From DATDRM01 sp035291705 (GTDB lineage Bacteria > Chloroflexota > Anaerolineae > Anaerolineales > UBA4823), in contig DATDRM010000141.1 of NCBI GenBank assembly GCA_035291705.1, positions 1-5,442 of the forward strand: DNA of 5,442 nt. Reading direction: 5' to 3'. How positions within the stretch are numbered: the stretch's first letter is position 1; every line of letters begins with the position of its first letter. Below the pieces are notes generated by a model. That model made no database searches. It had not been told where the DNA came from and saw nothing but the letters and a program-made list of their open reading frames with translations. Shown here piece by piece: positions 1 to 5,442 of this stretch. The translations under genes were made by a program, and so were the position numbers.

Positions 1-275
1 TGATTAACGTGAATTCGCTGCCCATGGTTTACGATCTGGGCGGCGATACTCGCATCGGCGCCTTCACTGGATTGTATTACCTGGCATCAAACATCGCCGC
101 AGTCGGCGGCCCCCAGGTAGTCGGGGTGATCGTTGATCTGACCGGCGGAAACTACCACACGATGTTCGCCTTTTCAGCGATCTTCTTTCTTTTGGCGGGA
201 CTCTTGATGTGGAGAGTGCGGGAGGGGCTGGCAGTCGCTCAGCCCTCAACGCGTCTTGGGAGTGCTGACTCTTAA
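1..275 (+). CDS. MFS transporter, C-terminal end (partial, 5' end outside window)
   Basis: This is the last ~91 codons of a membrane permease; the reading frame is open to the left window edge, so the GTG at 9 is probably internal rather than the start. The visible part holds two hydrophobic segments, one around the stretch GLYYLASNIAAVGG and following PQVVGVIVDLTG, the other MFAFSAIFFLLAGLLMW, then a short basic and polar cytoplasmic tail. The pattern 'N-S-L-P-M-V' followed by 'TGLYYLASNIA' and 'GGP..VG.IVD..GG' resembles the last two helices (TM11-TM12) of 12-helix major facilitator proteins of the SLC45/sugar-cation symporter type. Substrate cannot be told from this fragment. It ends 5 bp from the stop of the convergent toxin gene, with no obvious terminator between them. 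The MFS call is fairly safe, the subfamily tentative. Confidence 0.75.
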   Translation, partial: INVNSLPMVYDLGGDTRIGAFTGLYYLASNIAAVGGPQVVGVIVDLTGGNYHTMFAFSAIFFLLAGLLMWRVREGLAVAQPSTRLGSADS

Positions 276-280
276 TCTCT

Positions 281-715
281 TTATTCATCAGTTAACGAGA
301 TCAAGGCTTCTATGGGCTGTTGTGTCCTTAAAATTGGAGAAAGCCTCTCCAGTTGCTGTCGGTCTAATGTGATTAGAGTGCTGCGATGGCGATGAGCGAC
401 GGCTGCGTAAACTGCATCAGCGCCGCGCAGACCATGGATTGCCCCGAGGCGGCCAGCTTCTAATGCAGTTATCTCGTCAAGTGGCACCCAGACTTGACCT
501 GGCAGGCGGTGAATTACTTGTGCAAAAGCGATTCCTTTGGCTGGATCATTATAAACGCGCGCAATCGTGGTCGCCACTTCTACCAATAACACGGTAGGCG
601 AGAAGACTGGTACTGATCGCTTGGAGACAAATTCCAGAAACGCCTGGCTTTCACCCGACCCAGCCTCTGCGCGGTTGAGAGCATTGACGTGTACGCTGGC
701 ATCAATGGTGAACAT
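281..715 (-). CDS. vapC: VapC-type toxin, PIN-domain ribonuclease
   Basis: A 144-residue PIN-domain protein, the usual length for a VapC toxin. PIN toxins are Mg2+/Mn2+-dependent ribonucleases that stop translation by cutting tRNA or rRNA. The acidic metal-binding residues are in the expected order: D5 in the N-terminal strand (MFTIDAS), E46 in 'LLVEVATT', D100 in 'LRGADAVYAAVA' and D118 in 'LITLDRQQLER'. All four are present, so the enzyme looks active. It starts with ATG 3 bases after the stop of the upstream antitoxin gene; the sequence GAGG at the end of the antitoxin gene can serve as its ribosome binding site, so translation of the two is probably coupled. Its 3' end meets the MFS gene tail to tail. 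The PIN call is strong. The target RNA is unknown, and a solitary non-toxin PIN nuclease is unlikely given the adjacent antitoxin. Confidence 0.88.
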   Translation of the reverse strand: MFTIDASVHVNALNRAEAGSGESQAFLEFVSKRSVPVFSPTVLLVEVATTIARVYNDPAKGIAFAQVIHRLPGQVWVPLDEITALEAGRLGAIHGLRGADAVYAAVAHRHRSTLITLDRQQLERLSPILRTQQPIEALISLTDE

Positions 716-718
716 GAC

Positions 719-1000
719 CTAATCCTCGCGAATATGGTCGATGATCTCCTGAGTGCTCTGTCCAGAAGGCCATTCTTGCCGTAACATTTCTGCCAGCTGG
801 GCATAGGCCTCCCATTCGCCAGTGGCGGTCTGCTTGCTGGCCTGTATCACGGCAGCTTCAACAGCCTCTGTGTCCACGGGTAAAAGCAGGGCTATAGGAC
901 GACCCTGGTAGGTAATCACATATTCTGCCTGTTCTTCGCGCACTTTGCGCAGGATTTCAGCAGTCCGTTCACGCAATTCGCGTACGCCGATTAGAGCCAT
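719..1000 (-). CDS. Phd/YefM-family antitoxin
   Basis: A 93-residue antitoxin cognate to the PIN toxin that follows it. The N-terminal half has the Phd/YefM fold signature: 'GVRELRERTAEILRKV' (residues 5-20), then 'YVITYQGRPIALLLPV' (27-42), the dimerising DNA-binding module that represses its own promoter. The C-terminal half, 'WEAYAQLAEML' and 'STQEIIDHIRED', is charged and helical and is where such antitoxins clamp the toxin. The frame could be opened at a TTG at 1024, but the ATG at 1000 is preferred: it has GGAGG 6 nt upstream, and the family normally begins a few residues before the V-R-E-L motif. A TTG start would add 8 basic residues (MLLKRRRF) and put the GGAGG inside the coding region. 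It is transcribed with the toxin from the promoter at 1045-1074. Family is clear; the exact partner class (Phd with VapC) is inferred from adjacency. Confidence 0.87.
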   Translation of the reverse strand: MALIGVRELRERTAEILRKVREEQAEYVITYQGRPIALLLPVDTEAVEAAVIQASKQTATGEWEAYAQLAEMLRQEWPSGQSTQEIIDHIRED

Positions 1001-1006
1001 GAAGCG

Positions 1007-1011
1007 CCTCC
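1007..1011 (-). promoter_or_regulatory. Ribosome binding site of the antitoxin
   Basis: Reading on the minus strand, GGAGG lies 6 nt before the ATG at 1000. This near-ideal Shine-Dalgarno site decides the start in favour of ATG over the upstream in-frame TTG at 1024. Confidence 0.8.
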
Positions 1012-1020
1012 GCTTGAGTA

Positions 1021-1039
1021 ACAAATGTATCTCAATTGT
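1021..1039. promoter_or_regulatory. Candidate operator of the toxin-antitoxin operon (imperfect palindrome)
   Basis: On the plus strand ACAAATG, a 5-base spacer (TATCT) and CAATTGT form an inverted repeat with 6 of 7 positions matched. It lies just downstream of the -10 box of the toxin-antitoxin promoter and covers the expected transcription start (about 1038), a place where a bound antitoxin would block initiation. Autorepression through short palindromes is known for Phd/YefM antitoxins; that this particular repeat is the operator is inference. Confidence 0.45.
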
Positions 1040-1044
1040 GTCCC

Positions 1045-1074
1045 ATTATACTTGGCAAGTACCATTTTAGTCAA
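1045..1074 (-). promoter_or_regulatory. Sigma70-type promoter of the antitoxin-toxin operon
   Basis: On the minus strand there is TTGACT (1074-1069) and TATAAT (1050-1045) separated by 18 bp: five of six -35 positions match and the -10 is perfect. Transcription should start near 1038, giving a leader of roughly 38 nt that contains GGAGG before the ATG at 1000. The promoter sits within the 76-bp gap to the divergent pseudouridine synthase gene. Confidence 0.75.
1047..1052 (+). promoter_or_regulatory. Possible -10 element for the pseudouridine synthase gene
   Basis: TATACT on the plus strand overlaps, on the opposite strand, the -10 box of the toxin-antitoxin promoter. No good -35 sequence lies 16-18 bp upstream (AATGTA at 1024-1029). 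If used, transcription would start near 1059 and leave about 18 nt before the GTG at 1077. This is the only promoter-like element found in the gap on this strand; weak evidence. Confidence 0.25.
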
Positions 1075-1076
1075 CC

Positions 1077-1796
1077 GTGAAATTTAATCTTGACGACCTG
1101 ATCCTGTGGTCCGACGACAGCTTGCTGGTGGTGGATAAACCAGCTGGATTGCCCACCCTGCCAGATGGCTATGATCCGGAAGCCCCTGACCTGAAGGGCG
1201 TCCTGCTCCCAGATTTTGGCCCGTTATGGATTGTGCACCGGCTGGATCGCCACACCAGCGGGGTGATGGTGTTGGCGCGTTCTCCCCAAGCCCACCGTGC
1301 CCTCAATACCCAGTTTCAAGAGCACCAGGTATCCAAGGTGTATCATGCCCTGGTTGCCGGAGAGCCAGTTTGGACTGAGAACGACATCGACTTGCCACTG
1401 CGCCCGAACGGCGACCGCCGCCACCGCACAGTTGTAGATCTCCAGCGCGGCAAGCCGTCTTTGACTCGCCTCCGCGTCTTGGAAAGGTTTGGGCAGTTTA
1501 CGCTGATCGAGGCTATCCCCCAGACCGGCCGCACTCACCAGGTGCGCGCTCACCTTAGAGCACTGGGGCTCCCGATCGTCTGCGATGCGTTGTATGGTGC
1601 CGGGGGCGGTATTTATCTCTCACAAGTCAAGCCTCGCCCTCGCATCGTGGCCGAGCCAGAAATCCCACTGATCAAACGCCTGGCGCTGCACGCCAGATCC
1701 CTGGCTTTCCTTCACCCAATAACCCTGGAAGCGCTGCGTTTCGAAGCCCCCTACCCGCGGGATATTATCGCCATCCTGCAGGCATTGCGCGCGTAG
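1077..1796 (+). CDS. RluA-family RNA pseudouridine synthase
   Basis: A 239-residue enzyme of the RluA family, which isomerises uridine to pseudouridine in rRNA or tRNA in the cytoplasm. The catalytic motif is 'IVHRLDRHTSGVMVLA' with the nucleophilic aspartate at D57. Other family motifs follow in order: 'VVDKPAGLPTLP' (18-29), 'SKVYHALVAGE' (86-96), 'IPQTGRTHQVRAHL' (147-160), 'CDALYG' (169-174) and 'LALHARSLAFLHP' (202-214). There is no N-terminal S4 RNA-binding domain, so it is the short form like RluA, TruC or RluE-type single-domain enzymes; which uridine it modifies cannot be read from sequence. The start is GTG with no Shine-Dalgarno sequence in the bases before it, and no better in-frame start exists nearby. 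It diverges from the toxin-antitoxin operon and is followed by a candidate terminator, so it is probably a single-gene unit. Confidence 0.9.
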   Translation: MKFNLDDLILWSDDSLLVVDKPAGLPTLPDGYDPEAPDLKGVLLPDFGPLWIVHRLDRHTSGVMVLARSPQAHRALNTQFQEHQVSKVYHALVAGEPVWTENDIDLPLRPNGDRRHRTVVDLQRGKPSLTRLRVLERFGQFTLIEAIPQTGRTHQVRAHLRALGLPIVCDALYGAGGGIYLSQVKPRPRIVAEPEIPLIKRLALHARSLAFLHPITLEALRFEAPYPRDIIAILQALRA

Positions 1797-1805
1797 GAAC
1801 TATTC

Positions 1806-1838
1806 CCTCCCAGGCACGACATAGACCTTGGAGGTTTT
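1806..1838 (+). terminator. Candidate intrinsic terminator after the pseudouridine synthase gene
   Basis: CCTCCCAGG (1806-1814) and CCTTGGAGG (1826-1834) can pair as a 9-bp stem with one C/T mismatch around an 11-nt loop, followed at once by TTTT (1835-1838). It begins 9 nt after the stop codon. The stem is G+C rich, but the T-tract is short and the loop rather large, so the strength is uncertain. Confidence 0.45.
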
Positions 1839-1926
1839 CGGTAGGATAGTTTGACAACTTGTCCTGCTTCAATAAAGATTGGATGTTAGAGAATTATTAT
1901 AAAGTGGGTCTCCTTACCGTGGGTGC

Positions 1927-1955
1927 TTGACGTAATTTTCCCGGCGTGGTATTAT
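1927..1955 (+). promoter_or_regulatory. Sigma70-type promoter of the hrcA-grpE-dnaK operon
   Basis: TTGACG (1927-1932) and TATTAT (1950-1955) are separated by 17 bp, and TG at 1947-1948 makes an extended -10 (TGG before the box). Both boxes match five of six consensus bases. Transcription should start near 1962, a few bases before the CIRCE operator, as usual in HrcA-controlled operons. The strong housekeeping promoter fits repression, rather than an alternative sigma factor, as the heat-shock switch. Confidence 0.8.
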
Positions 1956-1969
1956 CGTTGTTGCGTTTC

Positions 1970-1996
1970 TTAGCACTCTCGGGTTGAGAGTGCTAA
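1970..1996. promoter_or_regulatory. CIRCE element, HrcA operator
   Basis: A perfect match to the CIRCE consensus, TTAGCACTC-N9-GAGTGCTAA, spaced by TCGGGTTGA. It lies between the expected transcription start (~1962) and the hrcA ribosome binding site, ending 18 nt before the ATG. HrcA dimers bind this inverted repeat and repress until heat inactivates HrcA; in the mRNA the same repeat can fold into a hairpin that affects stability. Neighbouring hrcA makes the control autogenous. Confidence 0.97.
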
Positions 1997-2014
1997 AATA
2001 TAAGAGGTAAGTGC

Positions 2015-3046
2015 ATGCAACTTGGCGATCGACAAAAACTGATCCTGGCCCTGGTCATTCGCGATTACATCGAGAACGCCCAACCAGTGGGATCCCACCA
2101 CCTGGTTGAGTATTATAGCCTCGACTTCAGTCCAGCTACGGTACGCAACGAAATGGTATCTCTGACCGAAGTGGGATATTTGCGCCAGCCGCATATATCC
2201 GCTGGCCGTGTACCCACCGAGGAAGGCTATCGGTACTTTGTGCGCCAGCTAATGGGCCAGACCGATCTACCCGTCCAAACCAAGCGCACCATCACTCACC
2301 AATTTTATCAGGCCGGCCATGATGTGGATCAATGGATGCGCCTGGCGGCCTCGATCTTGGCTCACCAATCGCAGGGGGCCTCCCTGGTTACGGCTCCTCA
2401 TCCGGAAGAAGCCCGCTTTAAGCACCTCGAGCTGATCGCAACCCTTGGCCGGCAGGTGTTGATGGTACTGGTTTTGACCGGCGGGGAAGTTCGCCAGCAA
2501 ATGCTGGCCTTGGCTGAACCGGTTTCCCAAGAACAGCTGAGTACGGCCGCCAGTACCCTCAACCAGCATTGCCAGGGTTTGAACTCCAGCGCCCTCGCTG
2601 CACTTTCCGCCCAGCTGGATGCCCTCGAGCAAGATGTGCTCAAGCTTATCGTCGAGGAGATGGAACACTCGCGCGCAGTCTTGAGCGGTGAAGTGTACCG
2701 CGACGGCCTGACAAATGTGCTGGCCGAGCCCGAATTCGCTGAGCTAGGCGTGGCGCGGCGCGCACTCAGGGTGTTTGAAGAACGAGCCTTCCTCGAAGAC
2801 CTGCTGAACCGCACCATCCTGACCACCAATGTGGGCGGCGTGCAGGTATTGATTGGTGGTGAAGATACCTGGGAGGAATTACGTGAGTGCTCGATGGTCC
2901 TGGGGCGGTATGGCGTGCCTGGGCTAGCCACCGGTACGGTTGGAGTGCTGGGTCCCATCCGTATGGCTTATGGGCGTACGATCTCAACCGTTCGCTTTGT
3001 GGCTGGCTTGCTGAGTGACATGGTTGTGGAGATGAACCTGGAGTAA
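2015..3046 (+). CDS. hrcA: Heat-inducible transcription repressor HrcA
   Basis: A 343-residue protein of full family length that represses class I heat-shock genes by binding CIRCE, with GroEL usually needed to keep it active. The N-terminal winged helix-turn-helix is clear: 'LGDRQKLILALVIRDYIENA' (3-22), then 'QPVGS' and 'SPATVRNEM' (39-47), followed by 'HISAGRVPTEEGYRYFV' (60-76). The C-terminal half has 'GEVYRDGLTNVLAEPEF' (225-241), 'VQVLIGGE' (276-283) and 'GTVGVLGPIRMAYGR' (307-321), which continues into 'TISTVRFVAGLLSDMV', the conserved GAF-like and dimerisation parts. AGAGG lies 7 nt before the ATG at 2015, choosing it over a GTG four bases earlier, which is out of frame. It is first in the operon, 60 bp before grpE, directly downstream of its own operator. 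Confidence 0.97.
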   Translation: MQLGDRQKLILALVIRDYIENAQPVGSHHLVEYYSLDFSPATVRNEMVSLTEVGYLRQPHISAGRVPTEEGYRYFVRQLMGQTDLPVQTKRTITHQFYQAGHDVDQWMRLAASILAHQSQGASLVTAPHPEEARFKHLELIATLGRQVLMVLVLTGGEVRQQMLALAEPVSQEQLSTAASTLNQHCQGLNSSALAALSAQLDALEQDVLKLIVEEMEHSRAVLSGEVYRDGLTNVLAEPEFAELGVARRALRVFEERAFLEDLLNRTILTTNVGGVQVLIGGEDTWEELRECSMVLGRYGVPGLATGTVGVLGPIRMAYGRTISTVRFVAGLLSDMVVEMNLE

Positions 3047-3106
3047 TAACAGAGACCTTTAGGGTCTACAGACACCAACTCATTTTGATAGATATGGAAA
3101 AGAAAC

Positions 3107-3679
3107 ATGGTAGATGAAAGCAACGACCAGGTGAAAGAAGACCTTCAAGAGGAGCAACAACCGGTAGAGGAACTTATAGAAGAGATCGGTTCTCCAAAAA
3201 CTGAAGAACAGGAAGAGATCACCACCCTGCGAAAAGAACTGGAGGACCTGCGCCTCAAATCCGAGGAATACCTGAATGGCTGGCAGCGAGAACGGGCGGA
3301 ATTCACTAATTTTAAGAAACGTATGGACCGGGAGCGCGAGATGGCACATCAAAACGCCGCTGGCAGCATTATCCGGCGTTACCTGGACGTGTTGGACGAC
3401 CTCGAGCGCGCTTTGAAGAATCGACCTGCGCAAGGTGATGGCGCTTCCTGGGCAGATGGCATCGAGTTGATTTATCGTAAGTTGCTCGCCACCCTGGAAG
3501 CCGAAGGCGTGCAGCCAATGGACACGGTGGGGCAGCCTTTCGATCCCAATTTACACGAAGCGATATCCCAGGAGCATAGCCCCGAACATGAAAGTGGACG
3601 AATCATTGATGTGGTTAAAAATGGCTATCTACTCGGAGATCGGGTATTGCGCCCGGCTTTAGTGCGCGTCGCCCAATAA
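3107..3679 (+). CDS. grpE: Nucleotide exchange factor GrpE
   Basis: A 190-residue cochaperone that speeds ADP release from DnaK in the cytoplasm. The N-terminal ~40 residues are acidic and low in complexity (many E, Q, D), as usual for this family; then a long helix from about 37 to 90 ('TLRKELEDLRLKSEEYLNGW', 'FTNFKKRMDRERE') forms the dimeric coiled coil. The C-terminal beta-wing that contacts DnaK carries the family signature: 'FDPNLHEAI' (145-153), 'GRIIDVVKNGY' (164-174) and 'DRVLRPALVRV' (178-188). The ribosome binding site is weak (GGAAAAG before ATG at 3107); the ATG at 3094 is out of frame. It lies 60 bp after hrcA and 75 bp before dnaK, the standard order for HrcA-type operons. Confidence 0.97.
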   Translation: MVDESNDQVKEDLQEEQQPVEELIEEIGSPKTEEQEEITTLRKELEDLRLKSEEYLNGWQRERAEFTNFKKRMDREREMAHQNAAGSIIRRYLDVLDDLERALKNRPAQGDGASWADGIELIYRKLLATLEAEGVQPMDTVGQPFDPNLHEAISQEHSPEHESGRIIDVVKNGYLLGDRVLRPALVRVAQ

Positions 3680-3740
3680 TAGCCCGGTCCGCCACCGTTC
3701 ACTTAGGTCCATTCGCAGAATTCACACGAAAACATATAAC

Positions 3741-3746
3741 AGGAGG
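3741..3746 (+). promoter_or_regulatory. Ribosome binding site of dnaK
   Basis: AGGAGG, a full Shine-Dalgarno match, 8 nt before the ATG at 3755. It is much stronger than the site before grpE, consistent with DnaK being needed in excess over its exchange factor. Confidence 0.85.
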
Positions 3747-3754
3747 CATCATCC

Positions 3755-5442
3755 ATGGCAAGAATCATCGGCATTGACCTGGGAACGACCAATTCGGTAG
3801 TCGCGGTGATGGAAGGCGGCGAGCCAGTCGTCATCCCCTCAGCGGAGGGCGAACGGCTGGTGCCCTCGGTCGTCGCGGTGAATAAGAACCACGAGCGCCT
3901 GATCGGGCGGGTAGCCCGCAACCAGGCAGTGGTTAACCCCGAAAACACGATTTTTTCGATCAAGCGTTTCATGGGTCGCAAATTCAACGACCCAGAAGTT
4001 AAACGCGCCCTCGCCCGCGCTCCTTACAAAGTAGCAGAAGCCGCCAACGGCGATGTGCGCGTTTACCTGGACGGCAAGGAATACTCGCCAGCTGAAATCT
4101 CGGCGATGATCCTCGGCAAGCTCAAAGTCGATGCTGAAGCATATCTGGGGGAAGCGGTTTCCCAGGCTGTGATCACCGTGCCGGCCTATTTCAATGATGC
4201 CCAACGCAACGCCACCAAGGACGCTGGCAAGATCGCCGGTCTCGAAGTGCTGCGCATCATCAACGAGCCGACCGCCTCCTCCCTCGCTTATGGACTGGAC
4301 AAGAAGAAAGACGAGGTTATCGCCGTTTATGATCTGGGCGGCGGCACTTTCGACATCTCCATCCTCGATGTGGGAGAAGGCGTCTTTCAAGTGCGCTCCA
4401 CCAGCGGCGATACTTTCCTGGGAGGCGACGACTTTGACCTGCGCCTCATCGACCATATCGCCGACCAGTTCAAGCGCGATTCCGGCATCGATCTTCGCCA
4501 GGACCGCCAGGCCTTGCAGCGCCTGAAGGAGGCCGCCGAGAAGGCCAAGATCGAACTTTCCACCATGATGCAGACCGAGATTAACCTGCCTTACATCACC
4601 GCTGACGCAAGTGGGCCAAAGCATCTGGTAATGACCCTGACGCGTGCCAAGCTGGAGCAACTCACCAGCGACTTGATTGAACGGTCCCTGGGACCGGTGC
4701 GCCAGGCGCTTAAAGATGCTGACCTGCAGGCCTCTGCCATTGAGGAAGTGGTCATGGTGGGTGGGATGACCCGCATGCCAGCAGTACAGGAGGCGGTGCG
4801 ACAGCTGTTTAACAAAGAGCCTCATAAGGGCGTCAATCCAGACGAGGTGGTGGCGATCGGGGCCGCCATCCAGGCTGGTGTGCTCGGTGGTGATGTCAAG
4901 GATATCCTGTTGCTGGATGTCACTCCACTGACGCTCTCCGTGGAGACCTTGGGCGGTGTCGCCACTCCACTCATCGAACGTAATACCACGATCCCCACCC
5001 GCAAGAGCCAGATCTTTTCCACTGCCAGCGACAATCAGTCCCAGGTGGAGATCAACGTTTTGCAAGGCGAGCGGCCAATGGCAGCTGACAACAAATCCCT
5101 GGGGAAGTTCAGCTTGGATGGCATCCCTCCCGCACCACGCGGCATGCCCCAGATTGAAGTCACTTTCGATATCGACGCCAACGGCATTATAAAAGTCACG
5201 GCTCAGGATAAAGCCACCAGCCGCAGTCAGCACATCACCATCACCGCCTCATCTGGTCTGAGCGACGCCGAAGTAGAGCGCATGCGCAAAGATGCGGAGG
5301 CGCATGCCGAAGAAGACCTCCGCCGAAAAGAATTGATCGAAGCGCGCAATTCCGCCGATAGCGCCGTCTATACCGCTGAGAAGGCTCTGCTTGACTTTGC
5401 CGACAAAATCCCTGCTGATGTGAAGAGCAAGGTCGAAGCGGA
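3755..5442 (+). CDS. dnaK: Molecular chaperone DnaK (Hsp70), 3' end outside window
   Basis: The first 562 codons of Hsp70, open and unbroken to the window edge; roughly 50-75 residues of the usual 610-640 are missing. DnaK binds exposed hydrophobic peptides in an ATP cycle driven by DnaJ and GrpE. The nucleotide-binding domain shows the phosphate-1 loop 'IGIDLGTTNS' (5-14), lysine K70 in 'IKRFMG', 'VPAYFNDAQR' with P143, R151, 'INEPTASSLAYG' with E171, phosphate-2 'YDLGGGTFD' (192-200) and 'VVMVGGMTRMP' (332-342). The conserved interdomain linker 'DILLLDVTPL' (383-392) leads into the substrate-binding domain with 'LGGVATPLIERN' (399-410), 'DKATSRSQHITI' and 'SSGLSDAEVERM' (499-510), then the start of the helical lid. 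'TASSLAYG' carries two serines where many DnaKs have alanines, a mild variation next to E171. No dnaJ is visible; it may follow beyond the edge. Confidence 0.98.
   Translation, partial: MARIIGIDLGTTNSVVAVMEGGEPVVIPSAEGERLVPSVVAVNKNHERLIGRVARNQAVVNPENTIFSIKRFMGRKFNDPEVKRALARAPYKVAEAANGDVRVYLDGKEYSPAEISAMILGKLKVDAEAYLGEAVSQAVITVPAYFNDAQRNATKDAGKIAGLEVLRIINEPTASSLAYGLDKKKDEVIAVYDLGGGTFDISILDVGEGVFQVRSTSGDTFLGGDDFDLRLIDHIADQFKRDSGIDLRQDRQALQRLKEAAEKAKIELSTMMQTEINLPYITADASGPKHLVMTLTRAKLEQLTSDLIERSLGPVRQALKDADLQASAIEEVVMVGGMTRMPAVQEAVRQLFNKEPHKGVNPDEVVAIGAAIQAGVLGGDVKDILLLDVTPLTLSVETLGGVATPLIERNTTIPTRKSQIFSTASDNQSQVEINVLQGERPMAADNKSLGKFSLDGIPPAPRGMPQIEVTFDIDANGIIKVTAQDKATSRSQHITITASSGLSDAEVERMRKDAEAHAEEDLRRKELIEARNSADSAVYTAEKALLDFADKIPADVKSKVEA

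Noticed and set aside
719..1024. Longer antitoxin starting at TTG 1024.
   Set aside because: The ATG at 1000 has GGAGG at 6 nt and matches the usual start of the family; the longer form would also begin inside the candidate operator.
1851..1879. A perfect -35 hexamer TTGACA upstream of hrcA.
   Set aside because: The correctly spaced -10 position (AAAGAT) matches only three of six bases; the promoter at 1927-1955 is far better and correctly placed relative to CIRCE.
260..2949. Extra copies of the CIRCE half-site GAGTGCT at 260, 376, 751, 2885 and 2943.
   Set aside because: More copies than chance would suggest for a 7-mer in this length, but those inspected lack the mirrored half-site and all five lie inside coding regions, so they are unlikely to bind HrcA.
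2398..2958. A 186-codon minus-strand frame opposite hrcA, plus other shadow frames opposite the pseudouridine synthase, hrcA and grpE genes.
   Set aside because: Each lies wholly or mostly inside a well-supported gene on the other strand, has low-complexity or unrecognisable composition, and lacks a credible start signal.
3712..3740. A promoter-like pair TTCGCA-N17-TATAAC just before dnaK.
   Set aside because: Transcription would start near 3747, after the AGGAGG at 3741-3746, so the message would lack its ribosome binding site. The -35 match is only four of six.
3839..5233. A 464-codon open reading frame on the minus strand opposite dnaK.
   Set aside because: It is aligned codon-for-codon with dnaK, so it stays open only because dnaK avoids TTA, CTA and TCA codons between two TCA codons (at 3839 and 5249). 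Such long antisense frames opposite Hsp70 genes are a known codon-usage artefact. The predicted protein has no recognisable motif and no promoter or ribosome binding site was seen.

Overview
The window looks like a chromosomal stretch of a bacterium of moderate-to-high G+C. It holds the front of a heat-shock operon under HrcA/CIRCE control (hrcA-grpE-dnaK), preceded by a pseudouridine synthase gene, a small toxin-antitoxin pair and the tail of a transporter gene. HrcA, an exact CIRCE box and a sigma70-type promoter exclude groups that drive dnaK from sigma32 alone. The flavour of the proteins, such as the SLC45-like MFS tail and the Phd-type antitoxin with a VapC toxin, suggests Chloroflexota, perhaps an Anaerolineae-like lineage. 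That placement is inference from memory of the families; nothing in the window proves it.

Layout. Bases 1-275 (+) are the last two membrane segments of an MFS permease whose start lies outside the window. Facing it, with a gap of only 5 bp, is a two-gene operon on the minus strand: a Phd/YefM-type antitoxin (1000-719) followed after 3 bp by a PIN-domain VapC-type toxin (715-281). A near-consensus promoter and an imperfect palindrome that could be its operator lie upstream of the antitoxin (1021-1074). A RluA-family pseudouridine synthase (1077-1796, +) diverges from this operon and is followed by a candidate intrinsic terminator (1806-1838).

From about 1927 onward the window is the heat-shock operon. 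It has a strong extended -10 promoter, a perfect CIRCE operator in the start of the transcript (1970-1996), then hrcA (2015-3046), grpE (3107-3679) and dnaK (3755 to the window edge, 562 codons present). HrcA should repress the operon by binding CIRCE. GrpE is the nucleotide-exchange factor of DnaK, so the operon encodes a chaperone, its exchange factor and their repressor. The window ends inside dnaK's C-terminal domain.

Most of this is well-understood biology and I see no sign of an undescribed system. The parts most worth a second look are the compact toxin-antitoxin control region, which may share a symmetric -10 element with the pseudouridine synthase gene, and the lack of a ribosome binding site before that gene.
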